64,000 bases of DNA from an uncultured Clostridia bacterium (GTDB taxonomy: Bacteria > Bacillota > Clostridia > TANB77 > CAG-508): contig CAKOVS010000001.1 of assembly GCA_934122085.1 (NCBI GenBank), positions 174,653-238,652 on the forward strand, read 5' to 3'. Below are positions 50,682 through 60,966 of this stretch, piece by piece. Both the position numbers and the translations under genes were made by a program. Numbering within the stretch: position 1 is the first letter of the stretch; each line of letters starts with the position of its first letter. The notes below the pieces were generated by a model, which was not told the DNA's origin, did not search any database, and was given only the letters and a program-made list of their open reading frames with translations.

Positions 50682-52709
50682 TTAATCTTCAACCAACTTT
50701 TTTAAAAAATTTTTAACCTTTATTTTTAATTTTTTTGGAAATGGTTTTAATAGTGCATAATATATTTTTCTTTTTTTACTTATTACATTTGCTTGTTTTT
50801 CTATATTTTCTTCTTCTTTTGAAAATATACTATCTTCTGAAACACTCCATTTTTCTGAAGCTTCTTTCTCTTGAGAAGTTAATTCTATTTTTTGTTTTTT
50901 TACACTTTTGAAATATTCTATATATTTTGGAATATTTGCGTCCATATCAAATTTTAATGCTGTTTCTTGTGCCTTTTTGCTCATATCTGATAATCTTTTT
51001 GAATCTTTCAATAATATTTCTATTTTTTCAATATATTTATCTACATTATTGATTTCTTTAATTATAAATGAATTTTCATTGTCTTTTGCATATTCATCTA
51101 TTCCAAATGATTCTCCAACAATAGGTACTGCTCCTGCTGCCATTGCTTCTAATGACATTAGCCCAAATCCTTCCATTAAAGATGCATCTATAAATATATC
51201 TGTGTCAAATAATATATTGCTTACTTCTTTTCTGTTTAATGGTCCTTCATAATAATTGATTTTAATATTTTGATTATTATTTATTGGGAACATCGTCTTT
51301 TTTACATATATAACATTTATTTCTATATTATAGTCTTTTAATGTTAATTTTTTTAATATTTCATTTAATAAGAAATCTCCTTTTGGAAATGAATTACGTA
51401 AATCCATAGTTATAGATACTTTTTCTTTTCTTTTTTTATTTGTATTATATATTAAATCTGTATTTATTGTATTTGGAATTACTGTAGCATCTTTTCTAAA
51501 ATTTGTTTTGCATTTTTCTTTTAAAAATTGTGATATTGCTAAAATATTTTGACTATTTCTACAAGCTAATTCTGCCCAACTATAAATTTCTCCATTATCA
51601 AAACATGGCTCATATCCTTGCATGAAATTTACTGCTGGTATATTATAATGTTTTGCTATTGTTTCTACAAAGAATATTGTAGGATATATTGTTCCAACAA
51701 TACATTTTGGTTCAATATCTTTTATATTTTTCATAAAACTTGGTGAAAATATCATTATTTCTTTATATTCATGAATTCTTTCTGTTAATATATTTGCAAA
51801 ATATCCATTAATATTCAAATAATTTACAATATCTACAACCATGTGTACCCCACCAGCATTTTGATGAATATCTGGCAAAAAGAATAATACATCTGGTCTA
51901 GGCTTTTCTTCTATTTTCAAATGTGTTTTTATATATTCTATTGGATCATTTTTTACATATTCTTGCATTTTTTTATTATATTCTTCACCCCAACGACTAA
52001 AAAATATTTCTCTATTATGTTCTAGTCTTTTTTGCTTTTCAGGACTTGTTCCAAAAGAAACCTCTGATTTATGGAAAACATATGTGTCTATTGCAACTTT
52101 AGCTTCAAACCCTTGTTTATGTGCTTTAAATTGATAGTCTGTTTCATCACCATATCCCATTCCATATGCTTCATCTAAATATCCTGTTTTTTCCATACAT
52201 TCTCTCGAAATCATTAAGCAATTTCCTACAACAGTACATGCATCAAAATTCATTCCTTTAAAATTTTTATAAAACATATCATTTACTTGCATATAACTAT
52301 AATTTTCAAGTATATCAAATGATAAATTTGCAGCATTACTTGATATCGGACAAATTAACCCTATTTTCTTATTTTTTTCCATATGTTCAATTAGTTTTGG
52401 AATTGTATTTTTGGATAATAGGCAATCTGTATTTAATAACAAAATATAATCTTCTTTTGTTTTGTCCATACCCTTATTGACATTTTTTATAAATCCAAGG
52501 TTATTTTCATTTTTATAAACTTCAATTGATTTATATTTATTTTTTAAATTTTCTATACAATTACAAGTTAATTCATCTGAATTATCATTCATTAAAATTA
52601 CTTTACCAATATATTCTTTTGGGGTATTTTTATATAATGCATATACACACATTTTTACCCATTCTGGTGAGTTATAAATTGGGATAATTATATCACATTT
52701 TTTCATCAT
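50682..52709 (-). CDS. Two-domain glycosyltransferase (GT2 + GT4)
   Basis: 675 residues. N-terminal GT2 (about 1-250): CDIIIPIYNSPEWVKMCVYAL, VILMNDNSDE, LLLNTDCLLSKNTIPKL, with GYGDETDYQFKAHKQGF (ED-type base, about 185-200). C-terminal GT4-like domain (about 270-600): LPDIHQNAGGVHMVVDI, FMQGYEPCF, and FIDASLMEGFGLMSLEAMAAG (seen in parts; about 490-510). A coiled, Lys/Glu-rich tail follows. The start may be the second of two adjacent ATG codons. Such bifunctional enzymes build repeating glycan backbones, often of rhamnan type. Confidence 0.85.
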   Translation of the reverse strand: MMKKCDIIIPIYNSPEWVKMCVYALYKNTPKEYIGKVILMNDNSDELTCNCIENLKNKYKSIEVYKNENNLGFIKNVNKGMDKTKEDYILLLNTDCLLSKNTIPKLIEHMEKNKKIGLICPISSNAANLSFDILENYSYMQVNDMFYKNFKGMNFDACTVVGNCLMISRECMEKTGYLDEAYGMGYGDETDYQFKAHKQGFEAKVAIDTYVFHKSEVSFGTSPEKQKRLEHNREIFFSRWGEEYNKKMQEYVKNDPIEYIKTHLKIEEKPRPDVLFFLPDIHQNAGGVHMVVDIVNYLNINGYFANILTERIHEYKEIMIFSPSFMKNIKDIEPKCIVGTIYPTIFFVETIAKHYNIPAVNFMQGYEPCFDNGEIYSWAELACRNSQNILAISQFLKEKCKTNFRKDATVIPNTINTDLIYNTNKKRKEKVSITMDLRNSFPKGDFLLNEILKKLTLKDYNIEINVIYVKKTMFPINNNQNIKINYYEGPLNRKEVSNILFDTDIFIDASLMEGFGLMSLEAMAAGAVPIVGESFGIDEYAKDNENSFIIKEINNVDKYIEKIEILLKDSKRLSDMSKKAQETALKFDMDANIPKYIEYFKSVKKQKIELTSQEKEASEKWSVSEDSIFSKEEENIEKQANVISKKRKIYYALLKPFPKKLKIKVKNFLKKLVED

Positions 52710-52724
52710 TTTTCTCCTTCTTAA

Positions 52725-55700
52725 TTATATTTTGTACTTTTTTCTATAAATAACTGCATATATACTTAAAAATATTCCCATAAATGTTGTTACCAAAGCC
52801 GGAATTGTATATCTATCTATTGTTGATCCTAACATTGAATGTAATAATATATGCATTAAACTAAATGAAAATAAAATTGTTATCATGTCAATAATTTCAC
52901 AATATTTCTTATCATATTTCCCATTAGTTCTAAACACAGATATAATAGAAACTATTGTTAATAATGGTAATATTAAATAACTAATTTTCATTATAATCGT
53001 ATCTGGTATGATTAAACTTGTAATTATTTTATTTACTATTGTTATTGGTTTATTTATACTTTTATATTCTTCTGCATATCTACTTACAGTTTCTAACAAA
53101 TAAAATACATTTCCTTCTCCATATTCATAAATTTTGTATCCTATTTTTCTTATTTCTTCAGTGTTTGTCCAATCAAATTGTTTTTGAACAATTATGCTCA
53201 TTTCATCAAAATCTATTGGATATATACTAATAGTTGCTAAATAATTTGATATATATACCTCAAATACTGCTTTAGGATCTTTTTTTATGGAATCACATAA
53301 ACATTTAATTGCTTGTCCAACTGTTATATTTTCTTCTTCATTTGTTTCTTCTGTTAAATTATCTGCTTCATTTGTCTCTTCTGTTAAATTATCTTTTTCA
53401 TTTGAATCCTCTTCTATATTTTCTTTTGGAATTCCATTCATTATTCCTGATGCTAAAAATCCTGATGAAGTTCTTGTATTATCAATTTCAACATTTCCAA
53501 TTTTTATCACAAAATTCCATATTTGTACTCCTACAACAATTGCTATACAACATATTAATATACTTATTGCTCTTTGAACAAAATTATAAAGTTTTGGATT
53601 TCTTATAAATGATATTATAGATGCTGTAATAAGTGGAAATATAACTGTTCCAACATATGGTTGCTTTAAAAGCCACATTAACATTGATAATATTGCTAAA
53701 AATACTGTTTCTAAAATATATTTTTTCTTATTTTCTTTTGCATCAAATTGAATTAATTTCCATGATATAGAACAACTTATAATAGCAACTGTTATCCCTA
53801 TAAATTCTGTTAATAAAGTATGATAATATCCAAATATCATTGGATTTATTAATATCAATATTACAAAACCAATTGTATAAAATATTTTCATTTTCTTTCC
53901 AAAATATTTTTCATTTTTTAATGTATCTTTATATATATAATAACATCCAATTAACATCATCACATAAAACACATACATACCTATTAATAAACCATTAATA
54001 TTTTTTCCAAATAATTTATTACATATTTTTATAAATAAAGGAAAAACTGGTCCTCTTGCAATATCCCAATATTGAAATATCCCTTCTGATTTTGTTAACA
54101 AACTTGTTAACCACAAATAATGTGCAGAATCATGTGTTATTGTTACACTGTATGTAAAAAACATTATTGTAATTAAACATGCAATTATTACTGCAAAAAT
54201 ACTTTTTTTATTTGCATTTATTTTTTTTTTATTTTTTTTTTTGTTTATTTTTACTCTCATAGTTCCAACATCTTTTCTGAAATTTGGATTAAAATATGGA
54301 TCTTCTTTTTCAAATACATCTTTCCATTTATTCTTTAATCTTTGACTATCTTCTTCCAATCTTTTTACTTTTTCTGCTGATATTTCATATCCTCTAGTTT
54401 TAGATTCAAAATGATATGCTACTACATTTGGATTCATTACTATTACTTTATTTTTTGCTCTAATTTTTAAGCATAAATCTATATCATTATATGCTACTGG
54501 AAAATTCTCGTCTAATCCTCCGACATCTTCATAGTCTTTTTTTGAAATCATCATCATTGCACCTGTTACAGCACTATAATTTTGAGAAATTATATTTCTT
54601 GCCATATATCCAGGATCATTATAATCTAATCCTGAATTAATATGTCCTGCAATTCCAGTTAGTCCTAAAACTACTCCTGCATGTTGTACTTTTCCATTTG
54701 CATATAATAATTTTGTTCCAACTATTCCGACATCTTCTCTTTGGCAATTTCCTACCATGTTTTCAATCCAGTCTTCTGTTACAATTTTTGTATCATTATT
54801 TAATAAAACTATATATTCTCCACTTGCATTTTTTACACCAAAATTGTTTATTCTAGAGTAGTTAAATCCTTTTTCTTTATATTCAACAATTTTTATCTGA
54901 GGATTTTTCTTTAATTCTTTATAATATTCTTTTATTTCTTTTGTTTCACTATTATTTTCAACTATTACTATTTCATAGTTTTTATATGTCGTATATTCAA
55001 GAATTGATTCTACACATGTTTTTAAATCTTTTTTATGATCTTTATTAGCAATAATTATAGAAACTTTTGGATTTCCTTGTACTTCATATTTTATTTTATA
55101 AATTCCTAATATAGCTGAATCTTCAACTTTTCCTTTTATACCAACTCTTTTCATATGGGCTGCAATTACTCTCTTTGCAGCTTCATATGCGTATGGTTTT
55201 GCATCTGAACTTAATGCTACTGAATTTTCATTCATTCTCCAATGATATAAAATCTTTGGAATATGAATTATTTGATTTGCTTGTTCTGTTGCTCTAAATA
55301 TTAAATCATAGTCTTGACTTCCATCAAATTCTTTTCTAAATCCACCTAACTTGTCCATTAATGATTTTTTGAATATTGAAAAATGGCATATATAATTGTA
55401 ACTCATTAATGTGTCTGGTGCAAAATCTTGCTTAAAATGTGGGCCCAATCTATTTTCTTTATCTTCAAAGATTTTATCTTCATCTGTATAAAGAAATTCT
55501 GCCTCTTTGTTTTTATTAATTACTTTTACAATTTCATACAATGAAAATATTGGTAAAATATCGTCATGGTCTAATAATGCTATATATTCACCTGTTGCCA
55601 ATTTTAAGGCTTCATTTGAATTTTCTGAAATTCCTTTATTTGCATTTAAAAATTTATACTTTATTCTCTCATCTTTTGTTACAAGATTATCAACATAATC

Positions 55701-56060
55701 TCTCTTGCTATCACTTCCATCTGCTAAACATAATTCCCAGTTCACATATGTTTGTTCTATTAATGAATCTATTAATTCTTTCAAATATTTTTCTTTTGTG
55801 TTATACATAGGAACAATAACACTAATTTTAGGCTCATATTCAAATTTTGTTTTTCTTTGTTCATCAAGTTCTTCTAGTGTTGGTTCATTTTCTTTAATCC
55901 AAATCTGATAGTTTTCTCTTTCTTCTTTATCAAATTTTCTTTGTTGTGAATTTTTTGTAAGCATATAGAAAGCTTTTGTAAAAACTTTTCTTATTGTTGA
56001 TATTAAGCCATTTCTTTTATAAAAATCTATTGCCCTATTTATTTGAAATCTTAAATTCAT
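52725..56060 (-). CDS. Large membrane glycosyltransferase: two GT2 domains plus polytopic C-terminus
   Basis: 1111 residues from ATG 56058-56060, chosen because AGGAAGGAAG lies eight bases upstream; an upstream in-frame codon at 56126 would overlap the previous gene. GT2 domain 1 at about 75-310 (KISVIVPMYNTKEKYL, DHDDILPIFSLYEI), GT2 domain 2 at about 335-600 (VSIIIANKDHKKDLKTCVES, LNNDTKIVTEDWIENM, NDIDLCLKIRAKNK). From about 630 there are roughly a dozen membrane helices in a GT-C-like membrane region, with an external Glu/Asn-rich loop containing a tandem repeat. No close family known to me for the C-terminal part. Possible polymerase or side-chain transferase. Confidence 0.75.
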   Translation of the reverse strand: MNLRFQINRAIDFYKRNGLISTIRKVFTKAFYMLTKNSQQRKFDKEERENYQIWIKENEPTLEELDEQRKTKFEYEPKISVIVPMYNTKEKYLKELIDSLIEQTYVNWELCLADGSDSKRDYVDNLVTKDERIKYKFLNANKGISENSNEALKLATGEYIALLDHDDILPIFSLYEIVKVINKNKEAEFLYTDEDKIFEDKENRLGPHFKQDFAPDTLMSYNYICHFSIFKKSLMDKLGGFRKEFDGSQDYDLIFRATEQANQIIHIPKILYHWRMNENSVALSSDAKPYAYEAAKRVIAAHMKRVGIKGKVEDSAILGIYKIKYEVQGNPKVSIIIANKDHKKDLKTCVESILEYTTYKNYEIVIVENNSETKEIKEYYKELKKNPQIKIVEYKEKGFNYSRINNFGVKNASGEYIVLLNNDTKIVTEDWIENMVGNCQREDVGIVGTKLLYANGKVQHAGVVLGLTGIAGHINSGLDYNDPGYMARNIISQNYSAVTGAMMMISKKDYEDVGGLDENFPVAYNDIDLCLKIRAKNKVIVMNPNVVAYHFESKTRGYEISAEKVKRLEEDSQRLKNKWKDVFEKEDPYFNPNFRKDVGTMRVKINKKKNKKKINANKKSIFAVIIACLITIMFFTYSVTITHDSAHYLWLTSLLTKSEGIFQYWDIARGPVFPLFIKICNKLFGKNINGLLIGMYVFYVMMLIGCYYIYKDTLKNEKYFGKKMKIFYTIGFVILILINPMIFGYYHTLLTEFIGITVAIISCSISWKLIQFDAKENKKKYILETVFLAILSMLMWLLKQPYVGTVIFPLITASIISFIRNPKLYNFVQRAISILICCIAIVVGVQIWNFVIKIGNVEIDNTRTSSGFLASGIMNGIPKENIEEDSNEKDNLTEETNEADNLTEETNEEENITVGQAIKCLCDSIKKDPKAVFEVYISNYLATISIYPIDFDEMSIIVQKQFDWTNTEEIRKIGYKIYEYGEGNVFYLLETVSRYAEEYKSINKPITIVNKIITSLIIPDTIIMKISYLILPLLTIVSIISVFRTNGKYDKKYCEIIDMITILFSFSLMHILLHSMLGSTIDRYTIPALVTTFMGIFLSIYAVIYRKKYKI
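53341..53400 (-). repeat. 30-bp tandem repeat inside the large glycosyltransferase gene
   Basis: Two 30-bp units (53341-53370, 53371-53400) differ at a few bases. They encode a repeated DNLTEETNEA-type decapeptide in an external loop of the membrane domain, probably acidic and flexible. Copy number could vary. Confidence 0.75.
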
Positions 56061-56080
56061 TTTTTTAACTTCCTTCCTAG

Positions 56081-57691
56081 CTATTTCTTTCTTGCTACTT
56101 TTCTTATTGTTTTTATAATTTTCCAACCTCTTGAAGTATTATACTCATTAAGTAGCCCTTCATATTCTTTAGTTATCTTTTCTTTTTCATTTTTCAATAT
56201 ATTATATTTTATTTTTTCTTCATTAATTTCTTTATCTTTATTAATTATTATTTCTTTAATTTCTTGTTCTTTTCTTTCTAATTCATTTTGGATATTTTCT
56301 ATTTTATTATAATATTTTTTCATTTCATTTTGATATTGATTTACATACTCACTATTCAATATATCTGCTTGTATTTTTCTTTCTAATTGTTCAAAATATG
56401 TTTCATATTTTTTTAATTCAAATTCTTCCATTATTTCTTCTCTAGAAATTTTACTTTCTAATTTTATATTGTTATATGTATATAAATTATTTAAAGCTCT
56501 ATATAAAATAAATTCTATTGGAACATCTTGTAAATACCATTCTTGATCATATAGTAAATATCCATCATTTTTACAAAAAACATTTTCAAATGCTAAATCT
56601 ATATATCCATTTTTTACAAATCTAAGATTTTTCTTCTGTTCTTGAGAAATATCAATATCATATTTTTTGAAAATATCATCTTCATATTCTAATTCTACTG
56701 GTAATTTTTCTAATATAAAATTATACCATTTTCTTATTTCTTGTTTAAATGCATCTTTTCCATATTGTTCTAACGTTTCTACTAATTTTTTATCTAATTC
56801 TTTTTCTTTTTCAAATGGACTTATTATTTTATTTTCTTCTATTTTCTCTAATACATCAAATCCTAATTCTCTTAATTTATTTGTATTTCTTTCTATACAT
56901 TTCACATGAGAAATTGCTTCTTTACTTTCAGGAATTTTTTCTACTTCATTCTTTTTTATTGTTAATAACAATTTATATTTATCTTTTCTAAAATTATTAT
57001 AATTTACAAAGCAAATATCATTTTTTATTTCATTATTTGATATTTCAACTATATATGAATTTGTAAAATTATCAAACTGCCCTATATCACAAATTTGTTT
57101 AAATATATTTATTTCATTATATAATATAGTGCTTCCATAATCATAATTAACAGGATATAATATTTTACTATGGCTTGATTTTGGCATAAAATCATCTGTA
57201 AATATCGAATTTATAAATCTATAATCTGGTAATGGATAATAAAATTTAAAATTTTCAAATTCCGCTTCTCTTATAAATTTTATTATTTCTTGTTTTGTTA
57301 ATAAATTTGCTTGTCCTTTTTGAATCTTTTTTTCCATCCCTTCAAATATATAAGAATAATTTTTGTATTTTCCTCCTGTAAGATATTTTACTCCTAATCT
57401 ATTATCAATTGCTATCAAGATAGTTCCATTAGGTGTTAAGTGTTTTTTTAGTCTTTTTAAAAATTCGGAATAACATTTATAATCATCTAAAATTGTTGGG
57501 ACATATTCAAATGTTCCTATTAGTGTAATATAATCATATTCACCATTTAATGATAAATTTTTTATATTACATTTATCTAACTTTATATTTAAATTCACAT
57601 TTTTCAGAATGCTTTCTTCATCATAAATTTCCAATACAGATGCATTTTCTTTAAATGGATACCATTTTAATATATTTTGTTTTATATCCAT
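56081..57691 (-). CDS. Methyltransferase with kinase-like middle and coiled-coil tail (WbdD-like layout)
   Basis: 536 residues. N-terminal class I methyltransferase (about 1-200): ENASVLEIYDEESIL in place of motif I (weak Gly content), YDYITLIGTFEYVPTI, LTPNGTILIAIDNRLGVKYL. Middle region (about 215-430) has GYIDLAFENVFCKNDGYLL then YDQEWYL, recalling a degenerate kinase catalytic loop and metal-binding motif. The last about 100 residues are heptad-like coiled coil (KIENIQNELERKEQEIKEI). The order matches E. coli WbdD. It lies two genes away from the Wzt gene. Motif I is atypical, so methyltransferase activity is not certain. Confidence 0.65.
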   Translation of the reverse strand: MDIKQNILKWYPFKENASVLEIYDEESILKNVNLNIKLDKCNIKNLSLNGEYDYITLIGTFEYVPTILDDYKCYSEFLKRLKKHLTPNGTILIAIDNRLGVKYLTGGKYKNYSYIFEGMEKKIQKGQANLLTKQEIIKFIREAEFENFKFYYPLPDYRFINSIFTDDFMPKSSHSKILYPVNYDYGSTILYNEINIFKQICDIGQFDNFTNSYIVEISNNEIKNDICFVNYNNFRKDKYKLLLTIKKNEVEKIPESKEAISHVKCIERNTNKLRELGFDVLEKIEENKIISPFEKEKELDKKLVETLEQYGKDAFKQEIRKWYNFILEKLPVELEYEDDIFKKYDIDISQEQKKNLRFVKNGYIDLAFENVFCKNDGYLLYDQEWYLQDVPIEFILYRALNNLYTYNNIKLESKISREEIMEEFELKKYETYFEQLERKIQADILNSEYVNQYQNEMKKYYNKIENIQNELERKEQEIKEIIINKDKEINEEKIKYNILKNEKEKITKEYEGLLNEYNTSRGWKIIKTIRKVARKK

Positions 57692-57694
57692 GTT

Positions 57695-58651
57695 CTATCT
57701 CCTTTTATATATTTGCTTTGCTATTATTGGAACATTTAAAATTATGAAATTTGCAATTTTATAAATAATATTTTCATAATAATATAATTTTCCAAAAAAC
57801 AACCAGTTTTTACAACAAATATTTTTTACATTTTTTAATTCTTCAAAATATTTTAATGCTTTTTGATTCATTTTTCTTTCATTAGTATCAAACAATTCAT
57901 CATGTTTACAATATATATCAAACAGCTCTATTTTGACATCTATAAACATATTCCTTATTTCATTGATATTTTTTAATTCTTTGCTTTTCATTTTATATCC
58001 AACTTGATTATCTTGATGTTGTCTATATTTTACAAGTGGTTCTTCTATATAAGTAATTTTTCCTTTTAGACTTAATATAATAGCAATCCAATAATCATGA
58101 ATTAAATATTTTGTATCTTTTGGAATTGGTAAAATATATTTTAAAAATTCCTTCTTAGATAAGATTGTACATCCAGTAATATAATTATTTAATCTTAACC
58201 CTTTTCTGCTTTTATCTTTTTTTATTTTATTATAAAATTTTTTTTCTTTCCAAAATGAATCAGATATTTTTTCACCATTCTGATTAATTAACATTAAATC
58301 ACAAAATACTAAATCTGCATTTTCTTGTTTTAGTGTTTTCATACTTTTTTCAATTTTGTTTAAAATCCAAATATCATCTTGGTCTGACAACATATAAAAA
58401 TTATTTTCTACTTTATTTAAAAGAAATTCAAAATTCTTTATATATCCTAAATTTTTATCTTGATAATATATTTCTATTCGATTATCTTTTTTTTGGTATT
58501 CTTCTAATATCTTTCTAGTATTGTCTGTAGAACAATCATCAGAAATGATTAATCTAAAATTAGAATATGTTTGATTCAAAATACTTTCTATTTGTTCTTT
58601 TAAATATTTTTCTCCATTATATGTTGCCATTAATATGTCTATTTTATCCAT
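57695..58651 (-). CDS. Family 2 glycosyltransferase (rhamnosyltransferase-like)
   Basis: 318 residues. KIDILMATYNGEKYLKEQIES, LIISDDCSTDNTRKIL, NLGYIKNFEFLL and YMLSDQDDIW (about 89-98) are the typical start and DxD-containing motif of RfbF/WsaF-type rhamnosyltransferases, but no rhamnose pathway genes occur here. C-terminal helix and basic end. Starts three bases after the Wzt stop. Confidence 0.85.
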   Translation of the reverse strand: MDKIDILMATYNGEKYLKEQIESILNQTYSNFRLIISDDCSTDNTRKILEEYQKKDNRIEIYYQDKNLGYIKNFEFLLNKVENNFYMLSDQDDIWILNKIEKSMKTLKQENADLVFCDLMLINQNGEKISDSFWKEKKFYNKIKKDKSRKGLRLNNYITGCTILSKKEFLKYILPIPKDTKYLIHDYWIAIILSLKGKITYIEEPLVKYRQHQDNQVGYKMKSKELKNINEIRNMFIDVKIELFDIYCKHDELFDTNERKMNQKALKYFEELKNVKNICCKNWLFFGKLYYYENIIYKIANFIILNVPIIAKQIYKRR

Positions 58652-58653
58652 AT

Positions 58654-59976
58654 TTAATCTACCTTTTTTACCTTCATTTCTGTATCCAATCTTACTAATC
58701 CAACATTATCTTTTGTTGCTACAATTTCAATTAATAATGCTTCATATTTTCTATTAAGTACTTCTAATTCACCATTTGCATTTATATGTGTGCAACTAAA
58801 TGATAATGTATATTTATTTGGTGCTAATGGTAATTTTTGTTTGAATTCTGCTTCTACAATATCGCCTTTATGAAATTTACCTGGATAAACTTTTTCAATC
58901 ATAGAATTTGTTCCAGCTATATCATTTCCCTGAAAATCTTTTACAGTCATTGTAAAAATTGGATTATCTACTTCGTCATTAAATTTTACTTTTGATTTTA
59001 AAACTACTGTTTTTTCATTATCAATTACATTTAAATAATTGTTATTTTCATCAAAAATACCATAATCTATTACTTCTGCTCTTAAGTTTCCATATTCAAT
59101 AAGATTTGGATTTTCATTAAAATGTGATCTCCATGTATTAGGATCTTTTTCTTTTATATTCTTTTTTTCTTTTTTGTTTTCTTCTTTTGCTTTTTCTTGT
59201 TTTAAATTTTCTTTTACTTGTGATGGCGCATTTCCTGTTATAATTTTTTTGTATAATTCAACACCATCTTTTACATCACCATCAAATGTTTTTTTGCCAT
59301 TTTCTAATATTATTGTTCTAGTACAGTTTTTTAAGACATCTCCTATACTATGTGTTACAAATAAAATTGTTTTTCCTCTTTCTTTAAATTGTTGGAATTT
59401 TTTGAAACATTTTAATTGAAATGCCATATCTCCAACAGACAAAACTTCATCAACTATTAAAATTTCTGGATCAACATTTATTGCACAAGCAAATGCAAGT
59501 CTTGCAAACATTCCTGAAGAATATGTTTTTACTGGTTGATATAAATGGTCTCCTATATCAGCAAAATCTATTACATCTTGTTTTGTAGCTTCTATTTCTT
59601 CATTAGTTAAGCCCATTACTTGTCCATGTTGATAAATATTTTCTATTCCTGTTAATTCCATATTAAATGCTGTTCCTAATTCTAGTAAAGAACTAATTTT
59701 TCCATTAACTTTTACTTCACCAGAAGTAGGTACTACTACACCTGTGACAATTTTTAACAATGTTGATTTTCCAGCCCCATTTTTTCCTAATATTCCAAGA
59801 ATTTCTCCTTTTTTTATTTCTAAGTTTAAATCATCTAATGCTTTAAAAGTACTATGTCTTTTAATACTTGGAAAAATTGTTTCTATTAATCTATCTTTTT
59901 TTCTTGGATACATTTTATATTCTTTTGTTAAATTTTTTATACTAATTACAGTTTCTGGTTGTTTATTTTCTTCCAT
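58654..59976 (-). CDS. ABC polysaccharide exporter ATPase with carbohydrate-binding tail (Wzt/TagH-type)
   Basis: 440 residues. ATPase domain (1 to about 245): Walker A GILGKNGAGKST (about 58-69), ABC signature YSSGMFARLAFACAI, Walker B DPEILIVDEVLS and H-loop FVTHS. A charged linker (about 248-280) leads to a beta-sandwich C-terminal domain (about 285-440: VIDYGIFDENN, FTMTVKDFQGNDIAGTNS, YTLSFSCTHI), the Wzt C-terminal carbohydrate-binding type that recognises the finished, often methyl-capped, polymer. Its permease is at 60967-61758, with an unrelated gene between. Confidence 0.93.
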   Translation of the reverse strand: MEENKQPETVISIKNLTKEYKMYPRKKDRLIETIFPSIKRHSTFKALDDLNLEIKKGEILGILGKNGAGKSTLLKIVTGVVVPTSGEVKVNGKISSLLELGTAFNMELTGIENIYQHGQVMGLTNEEIEATKQDVIDFADIGDHLYQPVKTYSSGMFARLAFACAINVDPEILIVDEVLSVGDMAFQLKCFKKFQQFKERGKTILFVTHSIGDVLKNCTRTIILENGKKTFDGDVKDGVELYKKIITGNAPSQVKENLKQEKAKEENKKEKKNIKEKDPNTWRSHFNENPNLIEYGNLRAEVIDYGIFDENNNYLNVIDNEKTVVLKSKVKFNDEVDNPIFTMTVKDFQGNDIAGTNSMIEKVYPGKFHKGDIVEAEFKQKLPLAPNKYTLSFSCTHINANGELEVLNRKYEALLIEIVATKDNVGLVRLDTEMKVKKVD

Positions 59977-60026
59977 TACTTATTTCATTCCTTTCTTAAG
60001 GAGCAACTTTGTTTAGAGAAAAAATT

Positions 60027-60938
60027 TTATTTTACTTTTATAGTAATATCTCCATCTTTTTCAACTATATTTTTTTTGACCCCTAGTTTCTCCATCCATA
60101 CTCTAGTTTCTAAGGTCTTCCATTGTCCTGAATCTTTTCCTCCACCATTATCATTATCCCAAAGCCATTTTGGTGTTGGCCACAAACATATAGTTGGTTT
60201 TATTTCTTGATATAAACTCTCTTTTGCGCCTCTTTGTCCATGATGTGCTACTTGTACAATATCTGATTTTAATTTGTCTTTTTGAGTATTTAATAATTTA
60301 TCTCCACTCTCTTCACCTGTATCACCTAAAAATAGTATTGATGATTTTTCTAAGTTCATTTTTATTACCATACTTGAATTATTAAATGCATTATTTGTTA
60401 TTTCAGGATTTTTCACACCTAATATTTCACATTTTATAAAATCAATATTTATGATTTGATTTAATTTTACTTCTTCAATATTGTTTTTTATTCTTTCATT
60501 TTGTAGTGCATTATAAAATCTTTCTGCTTCCCCTGCTCTTTCTTCAGCATAATTTTTATACCATTCTAAATCATTCATTGTATAATAAATTTTTTCGATT
60601 GGAATATCTGTTTCTTCAATTACTCTTATAATTGCACTTGCATGATCTCCATGTGGGTGTGTGATAAACCATACATCAACTTTATTTCCTAATGCTTTAA
60701 TATGTTCTACTAAATTAGGCTCATCTGCATCATTTCCTCCATCAACTACTATTACTTTTCCTGTTGACGTTTTCATTATATATCCCATCATTTGATTTGC
60801 ACTATTATCTTTTAATTGAGTTAATTCTATATATTTTTCATTTTTTCTAATTATTTCTACAATTCCTATAAAAATAATTATCATAGCTAAAATTATTATT
60901 AATATTTTTTTCTTTTGAGTTTTATTTCTTTTATTCAT
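60027..60938 (-). CDS. Membrane-anchored metallo-beta-lactamase-fold hydrolase (ComEC/Rec2-like)
   Basis: 303 residues from ATG 60936-60938 (TTGGAG upstream; an ATG at 60959 has no site). One N-terminal helix (KKILIIILAMIIIFIGIVEI) and an external MBL domain with VVDGGNDADEPNLVEHIKAL (in part), the metal motif THPHGDHASAII, SSILFLGDTGEESG and VAHHGQRGAKESL (two further ligands). It resembles the C-terminal domain of ComEC without the channel. It lies between the permease and ATPase genes of the Wzm/Wzt exporter, so it may cleave or modify the exported polymer; this is inference. Confidence 0.75.
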   Translation of the reverse strand: MNKRNKTQKKKILIIILAMIIIFIGIVEIIRKNEKYIELTQLKDNSANQMMGYIMKTSTGKVIVVDGGNDADEPNLVEHIKALGNKVDVWFITHPHGDHASAIIRVIEETDIPIEKIYYTMNDLEWYKNYAEERAGEAERFYNALQNERIKNNIEEVKLNQIINIDFIKCEILGVKNPEITNNAFNNSSMVIKMNLEKSSILFLGDTGEESGDKLLNTQKDKLKSDIVQVAHHGQRGAKESLYQEIKPTICLWPTPKWLWDNDNGGGKDSGQWKTLETRVWMEKLGVKKNIVEKDGDITIKVK

Positions 60939-60966
60939 TCTAAAAAGCTCCAAATTCATTCATATT

